A program made the translations under genes and the position numbers. Source: Spongospora subterranea f. sp. subterranea (lineage: Eukaryota; Endomyxa: Phytomyxea; Phytomyxea; Plasmodiophorida). From it: a stretch of 64,000 bases of DNA. This document shows positions 31,375 to 40,953 of this stretch, piece after piece. Numbering within the stretch: the stretch's first letter is position 1; the number at the start of each line of letters is the position of its first letter. Below the pieces are notes generated by a model. That model saw nothing but the letters and a program-made list of their open reading frames with translations, was not told where the DNA came from and made no database searches. The stretch covers positions 1 through 64,000 of the forward strand of contig JAUGWO010000122.1 of NCBI GenBank assembly GCA_049724395.1, read 5' to 3'.

Positions 31375-32310
31375 TGGCTGGCCTACAAGCCTTTTTCGAA
31401 GACGATTATGCCGGCGACGAACTTGCCGAATTGATGTGCAGATCTGACAATGGGTTTGAGGACGGATGGAAGCATATTGATCTTCCCGAAGGAATAAGCC
31501 GTCGCCAACTGGTACGGACCACGAGCTCTTGTTGACAGTTAACACCGAGATTTTGGCGGTTTGTAGCAACGCCAGAAGGTTGATGAATAGTCAACAAATT
31601 ACGTTGAGCGATTGCGTATTTTTTTTTCGATGGAATTGATCACGAATTACGTGATGCATTGCGTGAGGGGATCCCCGTCGGGCAATCCGTTTCCAGCCAG
31701 GCCCTGGTAGCGTTCATCAAAGTTTTAGTCTATCTCTCGATATATGGTGTCACACCCTCCGTGTTTTTCGATCCTCAACATGCTTTCCTTTACCCAGATG
31801 CTGAGAACTGCAACAGTGTTTCATTCACCACCATAATGAACGCTTTCAAGCGCAAAGACCATTCGGAATCGACCTTAGCAACGACGGATCGTCCGTTTTC
31901 ATCGGATACTTTGATAAGACGGACAGAGGTTGCGTTTTCGAGGACATCATCCGAACTCGCATTCGTTCCTGCAACCACAATTTTGTCGATTGATGACGAT
32001 CAGTATCGGTTGACATCCGCTCTATTTGAACAAATGGGATTTACAAAAGTTAATAATGCGAAGAAAGCGTTTGGAATAGTCTCAACTAACGCTGTATCTT
32101 TGACAACTGGGCTGCTTCTAGGGATGCGCCTGTTAGGAAAAAGTGAAAGCTTTGCAGATGTGGTTTGTATGCTGCTCATGCATATTCACTCAGTAGTCAG
32201 TACAACTGCCTGAACAAGTTAAGGGCACAAACTTGATTTGTTTGGACCGAGGATACAATGGCCCGAGTTTGATTGAATATCTGTTGAAGTGTGATTTCCA
32301 GCTAAAGTTC
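31375..32310 (+). pseudogene. DDE transposase remnant, superfamily uncertain
   Basis: An opening segment (MAGLQAFFEDDYAGDELAEL from 31375) is followed by the main open region, about 31618-32213, including FFDGIDHELRDALREGIPVG, then TTILSIDDDQYRLTSALF with a cluster of aspartates, and NAKKAFGIVSTNAVSLTTG. After the stop, another frame reads ICLDRGYNGPSLIEYLLKCD (about 32240-32310), whose DRGY motif matches the second catalytic aspartate of several transposase families. Frames and possible introns do not join cleanly, and no terminal repeats were found. It is a DNA transposon relic. Confidence 0.5.
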
Positions 32311-32409
32311 TAAACAAAATCTCACTACCTTTTCATGTACAGATTTCGCCTGTCTTCAAAACCATTGGGGCATTAGAGGAGAGAAAGAGCTGCATCTGCG
32401 CATTCAACA

Positions 32410-32784
32410 TCAAGAACTGTACAAACCCATCCGATCACACATATGAAGCGAAAAAGCGAGAGAAAGGTGGATCTTCACTTTGCTTCCGGGCGCCAGGTTC
32501 TCCAGCACCGCGATATCATTTTTGCTTGGTAGCCGGAACGAGATCTGGACCAGTACACGGTCCGCGTCTAGGGCAACACAAAGTCGATCCTCATCAGTAC
32601 AGGGCAAATTGGGGAGCAGAAATAAACGTTGTATGCCTGAGAGCCCATGCCTTCCATTCCGGTTGATCTTAGCTGTTGAAGGCGGCACAGTTTTGGATAT
32701 TGGCTGCAAGGGTTGTTGAACTTTTACTGTAGTTCTGAAAATAGGTGTTTTATAGTGGTTTCGAGCAGAATATATGTTGACCAA
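32410..32784 (-). CDS. Hypothetical protein
   Basis: A 124-codon minus-strand frame, not recognised. It is fairly basic at the N-terminus and has a hydrophobic-charged central stretch (EDRLCVALDADRVLVQISFR) that looks like beta structure. A plus-strand frame overlaps it (32480-32719) and is less protein-like. It could be a terminal exon of a longer gene. It marks the boundary between the repeat-rich and gene-rich halves. Confidence 0.35.
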   Translation of the reverse strand: MVNIYSARNHYKTPIFRTTVKVQQPLQPISKTVPPSTAKINRNGRHGLSGIQRLFLLPNLPCTDEDRLCVALDADRVLVQISFRLPSKNDIAVLENLAPGSKVKIHLSLAFSLHMCDRMGLYSS

Positions 32785-33010
32785 GTCGTTTCAAAATATT
32801 CGCTATCTACCAAACACATATCGATTTCGGCCTGTCCGCCGGCAACATTCTTTAGAAACAACGGTAGCTGCTGCCGAATGCAGTTGAACTTCTATTGCTT
32901 CGACTGATGGGAAGTTTTTCATCTTCCGAAATCTCGAACAATCTGGTTGAAGTCAGCCATGAAGGCATTTTTCAGATCATCACAGGTCAGATATTGCCGC
33001 TACTCTGGCC

Positions 33011-33283
33011 ATGCGTTCACTTTTCTCGTGTTTTGGACGGTTCAAAAGATTCATCCCAATTGATGACGAAGATGAAGGCTATGACAGTTCTCTTTCTTCA
33101 GAATTTAACAATGAAGAGTTGAGTTTTTCAGGAAAAAGCAGGCGCGCATCTTTGAAAAGTTGCCTGCGACAACCAGTACCGCATAACTCATTTTTCAGGC
33201 CAGAGGGATCCAAACCGAGGAAGAAACAAGTCCATTTCAACTTAGAGCCGCCACATTTTGTGGGCGAGGACGAACAATACTGA
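33011..33283 (+). CDS. Small protein with PP1-docking-like motifs
   Basis: A 90-codon intronless frame. It starts MRSLFSCFGRFKRF, then an acidic stretch (IDDEDEGYDSSLSSE), a basic-serine motif (KSRRASLKSCLRQP) and a C-terminal PRKKQVHFNLEPP. KQVHF fits the RVxF docking motif of protein phosphatase 1 partners, SCLR weakly resembles their SILK motif, and RRASL fits a PKA site. The N-terminal Cys-Phe cluster could be membrane-associated. A role in targeting PP1 is inference from short motifs only. Confidence 0.5.
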   Translation: MRSLFSCFGRFKRFIPIDDEDEGYDSSLSSEFNNEELSFSGKSRRASLKSCLRQPVPHNSFFRPEGSKPRKKQVHFNLEPPHFVGEDEQY

Positions 33284-33515
33284 CCAAGAGCAACTCTATT
33301 CCAGTCGCGATTATTGGCCCTGATTGCGATAACATTATAAATCAGTTATATATTCACAACCCGAGCTCATGGCTGTGAATACTGGGGAATACGTTGGACC
33401 ACGGGAGGACGTTGTTGGCCCATGTAACTTTCTGGACTGGGTGTAACCGTGTACGGCCGTTTCCGAAACATAGCGCCACACGTCATTTCACGGACTCAGT
33501 TCCTCATCGGTATCA

Positions 33516-34797
33516 ATGCTATTTCCCAGTGCTGTCCGGGATTCGATTAATGACCTCATTCGCATTTCTCGAACATCGGTAGATGACGTCGCTCGCGAAA
33601 CCAAAATCGACAGGACAAGGTTGGCACTCTTTTTGAGTGGCGAATCTCCCTTGGTATTTCGTTCGATGTACACCACACAGATTTATCAATTGGACATCAG
33701 GATGAAAACGTACTCCTTTGCGGCCCGCTTAATGAATGGGCTCAGTTATTTACTCAACGCCATGGTTTACGAACCCCGCTTATATCTTCTAAATCATTTC
33801 CAAGTACGATTGACTCTTTGGTTTACTTGTCATTTCTAACTCGCGAACAGTCCCGATGCCGTCAGATAAGAAACCCGTCATCACCCCTATCAGCAACTCT
33901 GAACCCATTGTAAAGTGTTTCGTGAAGATTTCGACGTGTTTACTTACCCCTTGATAGTTGGAACCTGATAACTCGATTGGAATGGCGAAAATCGTTAATT
34001 ATTTGGGCCATATCCGATCTAAGGGCATGCTCTGTCCTATCAGAATTGATGAAAGTATAAAATCAATCCGATATCAGGACGAGTTCGTATGGGATGTCAG
34101 CAATCCAGGTTTGACAGCCGAAACGTTCACAGTTTTACTGCTAAAAGATGTCAATCTTCCCGAAGCTCTTTTTAAGGAGCCTATTAAACGGTTCTGGCAA
34201 CATCATGGTCTTTGTACAATCTGTTGTTAATGACTCTTGCATGTTAAGGTCAATTATTCGACAGACCACCGAATTCCAGGGAATCATGCAAATGGATCCC
34301 AAAGCGGCATTAAATGACTCGAAACTTGGATTTCTTGTCGTTCATGTAATTCGGAACTTAATCAGTGCACCCCATCGACCTTAACATCGATAATGCAGTT
34401 AGATCTGACATTAAATGGTTATCGGCTTGTTGACAAGATTTACTGGGATCCATATTCTGTTCCGGAAGCAGGTATAAATGTCAATTATCGCGACAAAATG
34501 CGAAATCAAATAATTTTGATAGTTGAATTGTTTGCATCGACAATGTGTACCGACCTTGGATTAACTGGAGATTGGGCCTCTAAAATTGCATTCGACATTA
34601 GATGGAGACTGTTGCTGCATAGAAAGGTTGGTATTCGTACTTGTTTAGCCGTTAGTCATTAAGTTCGCTTGTAGGCTGTTCACTTTAACCAAGTGAGTCC
34701 AATCGAGAGGCTTACAAGGCCTGAGAGCTGCAAGTTTACGGGGATCGAGACTGTCAATCGGTATTGTAATAAGGACTTTATCCAGCCGGCTGTATAA
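33516..34797 (+). CDS. SNF5: SNF5/SMARCB1-type chromatin remodelling subunit
   Basis: The gene has several short introns. The first SNF5 repeat is at 33958-34200 (LCPIRIDESIKSIRYQDEF, then VWDVSNPGLTAETFTVLLL), followed by SIIRQTTEFQG after an intron. The second repeat is at about 34400-34633 (LDLTLNGYRLVDKIYWD; STMCTDLGLTGDWASKIAF; IRWRLLLHR). The last exon starts after TTGTAG near 34674 (AVHFNQVSPIERLTRPE) and ends at TAA near 34797. SNF5 is a core subunit of SWI/SNF complexes in the nucleus. The 5' end is uncertain: the frame from 33516 is open (VRDSINDLIRISRTSVDD) but I could not join it cleanly to the repeats, so the start may be wrong. Confidence 0.85.
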
Positions 34798-35232
34798 AAA
34801 TGAACTTGTTTCCTTAATTAATCATCATGTGCTTGCCACTCAACTGCGACCTACAGTATGTATGCACTCTTTGACGCAAGGATCACTCTTTTGAAAAACA
34901 TGTAATGCTCGTGGCAGCTATCGAAATCTTAAAAAACAAATACCTGACCAATTTGTGCAATAATCTTCTCAACTCTAATAATAGCAACTTCAGAATAAAA
35001 TCGGATTACACCCATTTCTGCAGGTAATCTCCTTCTAAACTCTAATAATAGCAACTTCAGAGTCATCGGTTTGTGTTATCCCGTGCAGTTGATCACACTG
35101 GTGTTTATGACGATGATGAATATTCCGTGGGGCGTTGGCTGTGGTGTATGTACAGTAGTCGGGAGACGTCCATCAATTGCGCCATCTGGGCCGATTGACT
35201 CAAAAGGGCGAAACTTTCCATCAGATTACGTC
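34798..35232. other. Intergenic between SNF5 and LYS5
   Basis: AT-rich. It contains a near-exact direct repeat of about 28 bp (AACTCTAATAATAGCAACTT) at 34971-34990 and 35038-35057, 67 bp apart. Presumably the SNF5 terminator and the LYS5 promoter; no defined signal is seen. Confidence 0.5.
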
Positions 35233-36210
35233 ATGACCGATATTCTCTATTGTACTCGGATCAGTGATAGCATGGTCGACGATGAGGCTTGGATCATGGA
35301 AGCGCTGCAGTCCATCAGCGCTTCTGAGCGACAAAGGGTTTTGCGATATTCTCACGCTCCAGACAGATTGCGTTCAGTGATCGGGCGACTCCAAATCAGG
35401 ATAGGGCTGTCGAAACTCTCGGGCGTCGACCATCGTGAATTAATTTTTGATCGGTCAACATTCGGCAAGCCTGTACTGGTCTCCCCTCAGGTAAATGGTA
35501 TGTCACAATTTTTTCTCATCATTATCTGCACTCTGAAAATATGGATTCAGTTTCGTTCAATGTTTCACATCATTCATGGTGGGTCATGATGGCCGGGTCA
35601 TTGGATCATCATGTTGGTTGCGACATTGTCAACATCGACGACGCCGGCAATGATCAGCACTTGCTGGAATCGATGCAAAGCTGTCTGGCCCCGTCCGAGT
35701 TGGAAGTAATATACCAATGGGACGTCGCCTATTCAAAGAAATGTACAATTCCTGGTTCTATGGGCCTTGAAAGAATCTTGTTAGTCCATTTCGTGATCAT
35801 TAATCGAAACCCTGAAATTATTTCAGATTTGAAAGCGATTGGGATCGGTTTACAAATGGAGATGAGGGTCGGTTATAAACATTTGTTCAGCTTTGAAACC
35901 AATTGAACCAGGTTCTTAGAGATTGGAATTCTATATTCCGGATAATCGCTCTTGTACCGATCCGGACGAGGAGTGCGATGATGTAATCATTTGTCCCAGG
36001 TCGATGCTACAGTCGTATAGACTTCGGTGCGATGGAGCCGTTATGAACGACTGGTGTTTTTATCTGTACCGGCTAGATAAGACCCATATTGCCAGCGTAG
36101 CAACCTGTCCATTCATCACTCCTAGGCCAAATTCCAGCAATTTCGATGCCTTCACTTTAATTGAGCACCTTTCGTCTTGTGATCTGTTATTACCACATCT
36201 CTCACCCTAA
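35233..36210 (+). CDS. LYS5: 4'-phosphopantetheinyl transferase (LYS5/AASDHPPT type)
   Basis: It attaches phosphopantetheine from CoA to carrier proteins. The first exon from ATG 35233 carries SASERQRVLRYSHAPDRLRS and FDRSTFGKPVL. An intron (GTATGT...TTCAG) leads to VSFNVSHHSWWV, then GCDIVNID, the magnesium-binding GxD motif. The third motif reads FLVLWALKES|YLKAIGIGLQ across an intron (GTTAGT...TTTCAG), and a last exon from 35920 gives RLEFYIPDN and YRLDKTHIASVA as in AASDHPPT. Between CLAPSELEV and FLVLW the reading frame changes by one base near 35740 with no good intron, so either a sequencing error or a damaging indel is present. The family assignment is firm. Confidence 0.88.
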
Positions 36211-36233
36211 CTTATTTAATATTGTATTATCTG

Positions 36234-37836
36234 TCAACTCTTCATTCTCGATCCTTTCACGTGAATCGGCGTCTCTTTTGTTTTGCAATCGGGTTCCAAC
36301 GGTTTGCTCAATTGAGGCAGAATTCTCTTCAAAACCTGTAATTCAAAATGAGCTGATTTCAATAATCTTTGCTCGACGAATACCTCAACCGCATGCCTAT
36401 CAAATGCCCCGTCTTTCGGGAATTCAATCTGCAATCTAATATATAGATTCCCTTTCTGAATAGGGAAATCCTTCTTGGGAAATCCCTCATTGGGGACCAC
36501 AATGCAGTTATCAGAGGAAAGGATTTCCTTACGCGAAGTCTTGACATTCAAAAGGCGTCCATCAAGATGTCTCAACAGCAAAGACGCGCCTTATAAATCG
36601 GTCAATTAGCAACTTTGTACATTGTGCTCTATTCCAAAACCTGTTAAGGCGTCAACTAGGGATATACGATCCGTTATCACCAGGTCATCTTGCACTCGAC
36701 GAAACCGTTCTATTATTTGGGTTTATCTTCGATTATCGTTTGGTCAGTCGTTCAAACATACCGTGCTGAAGCTCATCGATAACGACAACCAGATCGCCAG
36801 GGCGTCTATACGGCAACTATCATCAACAGGTGTGGTCTGAGATTCCTAATGAGGATATAGAAGTGGTGTTCGAACCTGATCTGCTACTCCATTGATGACA
36901 ATTCTATCGCCATGACGGGATCCAGCAGGGATATCGATAGTCACCTGCACAGTTTCGGGTTCGAGCCGCCTTCCACAACAGTATTCACATTTTTGGCTAT
37001 GTGGAACCATGATCCCTAAACCATCGCACGTTGGACATATGATCCGTTTCTCCTCTCGCTGGCGTGGATCATCAGGTCCTTTATCGATTCGCAGCTGAAT
37101 AACATGAGCGCCGAACTGAACGGCTTGTTTAGCACATATCTGACGATCACCAACACCATACTCCATCACATGTCAAACATTCTGTGTCGCTGATTCGAGA
37201 ACGACAACCGGTTCCTCTACAGTAATGGCAGGGTATTTGCCGTTTCAGCTTGATCCGTTTAGAGGCGCCTTTCAAAAGAATCTCTAATGGCAACGCTAGA
37301 TTCATTTCAACCGCAGGTCCTGCCGAACAACAATCAGAAACCCAGGTTGAAATCTTTCAGACAGATCACCTTTCGGGCCGCAATTCGGCGGATTCGGTTG
37401 GGATTGGGTTCTAAACAGATTGAACAGGTTGAATCTGGAAGGGCCAGATACATTAACGTTGGAGTCTCGATGATATCCATCAGAAAACAAGCCTATACTA
37501 ACGCCCTACAGTCCATCCTTAATATTTCAACTCAAACGCGCGTTCCCCCGATGATATCACCTTCATCCCAAATCGATCGTAAATCTGCCGTTTGGATTTA
37601 TTCCTGAGGACGTCATATGCGCGTCTGATGGCCTTGAATTTCTCTTGATCCCCGCCTTTATCTGGATGATGCAATATGGCGAGCTTCCTCCATACGGCCC
37701 CTAAGGTTAGTTCGCGTTAACCACTCCTCCAAACCTGGTTCTGATTCCCCTATTTCCCAGTACCAATCTCTGCTTGAGTGGCGTCGGATTTCACTCCCAG
37801 AACGTCATATAGACAATCGTCGAATGGGACGGTCAT
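36234..37836 (-). CDS. Type I DnaJ/Hsp40 co-chaperone (Ydj1/DNAJA-like)
   Basis: The start is ATG at 37836: [19 protein letters not shown], then after an intron [19 protein letters not shown], giving a complete J domain with HPD, and [17 protein letters not shown]. Further exons hold the cysteine-rich zinc region ([25 protein letters not shown]), then [46 protein letters not shown] and HLDGRLLNV of the two C-terminal substrate-binding domains. It stimulates Hsp70 ATPase activity and delivers clients. A CAAX farnesylation tail, common in this class, is not seen at the final residues (SRMKS). Middle exon borders are approximate. It is divergent from CFAP91. Confidence 0.9.
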
Positions 37837-38371
37837 TTGTCAATTAATGTGCAACGAGCCAAACAATGACCCTGAATGGTTCTAACCATTGGAGTTGTGA
37901 TTGCAATCAGTCCCTGTGAGGTCTAGGTGTTCACCGGTTATCGATATACAGTATATGCAGCCCATTCTCCAGTCGCTGGGATGATCAGGGTGCAGCCCCT
38001 GGCACCTGTAATCGCCAACCGTCCACCAGAGAGCTGCACTAGGGGGGGTGCCCCTCGCCCGACAGTTGGCCAGGACAAGATTGAAACCCTTGTCGGGGCG
38101 TTGGACAAACCATTTCGTAATCCCTAATGATAAACCTGATAGCTGTATGGACTATCAGCGATGTTCCGTTGCTAGTGTGAGAGTTCAATTTTTTGATGAA
38201 GTTTCCTCATGGTGTATTGATTTGAATCAATTGAAATTACTCGTTTTCTTTATTGACGAATCAGGAAATATCCTGAACTTGGGTATTTGTACCATATTTG
38301 TACAATTGATATCGATCCTGGTACGATGAGCCTGGTGATATGGTAATCGGGTCGTTATCGTGCCCCAATCA
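37837..38371. promoter_or_regulatory. Divergent intergenic region between DnaJ and CFAP91
   Basis: About 535 bp separate the two start codons, so both promoters must lie here. A small plus-strand frame (37927-38127) shows no motif. No heat-shock-element cluster is obvious. Confidence 0.4.
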
Positions 38372-40884
38372 ATGGTGAAGACAGCCTACGCTCGTCCAAC
38401 ACGGGTTGTAGCGCCAGCTCGGGCATATGATCATGTCTATGATCCCATTTACACAGTCTCGTCGTCGGCCGATCACCAGAAGGCGCTGAGGAAATCCCTG
38501 GTGAGCCGGTTCAGTGATTGTTAGGGGACTTGAATATGGGAATAACCTGTGATGATCTCCAGATCAACTCAATCGAACGGGTTCCGGTATGGAACAACCT
38601 GTTCTCGGAGATTGGCACGTTCCCATCGTGTGGATATCGTATGAGATCGGGTCATCAACCATTGCCATTATCAGTTCATGATGTTGGGGAATCATCTCAG
38701 TTCCATCAGCGCAATTCTCATTTTTCAGTCGATGCGACAGGTTCTCTGGGGATTTCTGGATTTCGAACACATCTCCCGTCTGATCCGTTGAACAATAGGA
38801 AAAGAGAGATACATCTTCTTCAATCGTCCCCTGATCCCGTTCATGCAAGCTGCACCTGCTGAGGTGATCTTATCGCCACAAACCGCCATCAACACCATCG
38901 AGCAGACGCCGGGGCCGAAGACCAGGACGATCGCGACCCAATCGATATTCCGGGAGGAGAGCGCCCAGACCGTTCCCTATGCCCCAGATTATATCGTAGC
39001 GGATCCGGAGAACCCACCAGAGATACTCCATCTGCAGAACTGGCTCCCCAACGACCTGAACAGGATCTCACTCACCGAGATCGAGCTCATTGAGCGCGAC
39101 CAAGCCAGACGAGCATTTCAGGCCGGATTGCCAGAGACGATCACCGATGAGGACTTCATCAAGCGAAATAAGCTACTGCAAGCCCAAGAGATGGAGGTAA
39201 GGACGGTGTCCATGTGCAATATTGACCATTTTCGGGTGATTTGTTGCGGTTCGATTTAGGAATGTGAGTACCGGGAAGCGCAAATAATCGCGTTGGAGAA
39301 GCAGAAGCTGCAAGCGATAATTGACGCAATCCAGGCCCGAGAAGCGGAGCAGAATCAGGAAACTGATAGGAGAATCAAGCTGATCAACGAAAGAAACAAC
39401 GCTAATAAGGTCAGCGTTTTGGACAAGATTCAAAAACGGCGATATAATACAATGAGGAAGATGAACAGGTTCAAACAGTTTCGGAATTTGCCTTCTTCTG
39501 GATCCGCCGCTAATTTCCATGTTTCAGAGCTCGTCTAAACATGCAAAAGAACCTCGCGATCGCAAACGGTTCGAGACATCATCGCTGATTACAGTGATTT
39601 TGGGTCAGCGATCTATGCGCCGTTAGAGAGAGATGGAAAGGTGCCTCCGTTCAAGATGGACGCGTTGGCAGAAAAACAGATTGCCAGCATGGGTAAATCC
39701 TATCAGTCGATCGTTGCACTCGAGACCACGATCCCGTCAAACTGCATGAATGTCGTCATTCAGAAACCGGATAAGGTCTTGACGTGCTTTTATAGTCTAT
39801 CGACACATTTTGCTGATTTGTTTCAAAACCGTCCGAATAGGTGAAAACGAGGTTGTTACGCAGTCGGAAAGGGCAAGCGATTCTAGAAGATATCAAGAAA
39901 ATCGATGGAATCATCACAGCATTGAAATCGAATCCCAATGGGATTCCTGGCGCAGCAGTGCCCTACGAGTCGTCGTCACCATCGCACCCGAAACACGTTG
40001 GCGTGATCCGGCCTGCCACTCCGGTGACCATGGTTCGTGTTGATCCGGCGACCGAGCGCCAGCACAGCAATGCGATCACAATCCAGAGGATAGTACGAGG
40101 GCGAGCGGTGCAGGCTGAATTCCAACGACGAGTTCACGATTCGATTAGCTTGATTCGAGAATTGATGGTGACACCTGTAAGTGGTCTTGGACCCATTGCC
40201 GTAGGATCTGTGTTGTTCTAAGCGTTGCCTAGTCGAACAACCCAGCTGACGTATTGACACGAGAATCAGCAACGGCTTATATAACCGATATGGTCATCGG
40301 TTTTGTATTATCTCAATCGTCGTCAGCTCTGCGCACCGATTTCAATGCTCATCAGCAGCTGACGGCGATGCAAGCATTGATAGATAGGGCGCAGCCGATT
40401 CGGCTAAGACGTGAGGCGGAACAAGCGGGCCTTCGTCAAAAGGCGTTCGCTGCTCGTGGCAAGCAGCATCAATGGACGCAGCAGGTTGAAGAAATCATCA
40501 GCTGGTCGGCAACGTCGTTGCTAGATGACATATTACAAGAGATGTCATCGGAAGGTCTTATCAATTGACATATGTTGGACCTGTCAGTCATTGTGGGATT
40601 TAGGAACGGATTTGAACAAAACAGTTGTCCCCGATCTATCATCTTCTTCCACATCGGACTCTTCGATCGTTATAGATTGCATTGCCAATGTCATTCTTCC
40701 TACTGTCGACAGTCGATTATCCGAGCGTGAAGGTAAAGGACATGAAATTTGCAGATTTGAGTGGTCCTGACCGATTTGCGTTCGTTCCGTAATAGCCGAT
40801 ATTCGTTCTGTCGTCTCACTGACAGCTGTGCATGATACTCTGGTGTCTGCTTTTACTGCAGCCGCACAGGCAACACTAGAGTAA
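38372..40884 (+). CDS. CFAP91: Cilia- and flagella-associated protein 91 (MAATS1/AAT1)
   Basis: CFAP91 belongs to the calmodulin and radial-spoke-associated complex of motile axonemes. ATG at 38372 gives YDHVYDPIYTVSSSADHQKA, the conserved N-terminus. A 68-bp intron (GTGAGC...CTCCAG) leads to RVPVWNNLFSEIGTFP; small exons lead to RYIFFNRPLIPF, then TIATQSIFREESAQTVPYAP, PDYIVADPENPPEILHLQNW and the charged coiled coil (EAQIIALEKQKLQAIIDAIQ). RDIIADYSDFGSAIYAPLER follows, an IQ-like ITIQRIVRGRAVQ near 40085, and C-terminal exons from 40254 (LLDDILQEMSSE; IANVILPTVDSRL) to TAA at 40884. About eight introns of 45-70 bp. This gene implies a flagellated life stage. It is convergent with DOCK, 70 bp apart. 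Confidence 0.9.
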
Positions 40885-40953
40885 ACACAGGGGAACAACC
40901 ATCCCTGTGCAAATGGACTTCATTAAAAATTATTATGGGCGATTATCGTAAGT

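Noticed and set aside
35923-36210. Separate small gene after LYS5
   Set aside because: The sequence RLEFYIPDN and YRLDKTHIASVA fits the C-terminus of the transferase through an intron, so it is its last exon.
37927-38329. Plus-strand frames upstream of CFAP91
   Set aside because: The conserved CFAP91 N-terminus starts at 38372, and these frames show no similarity to it or to each other.
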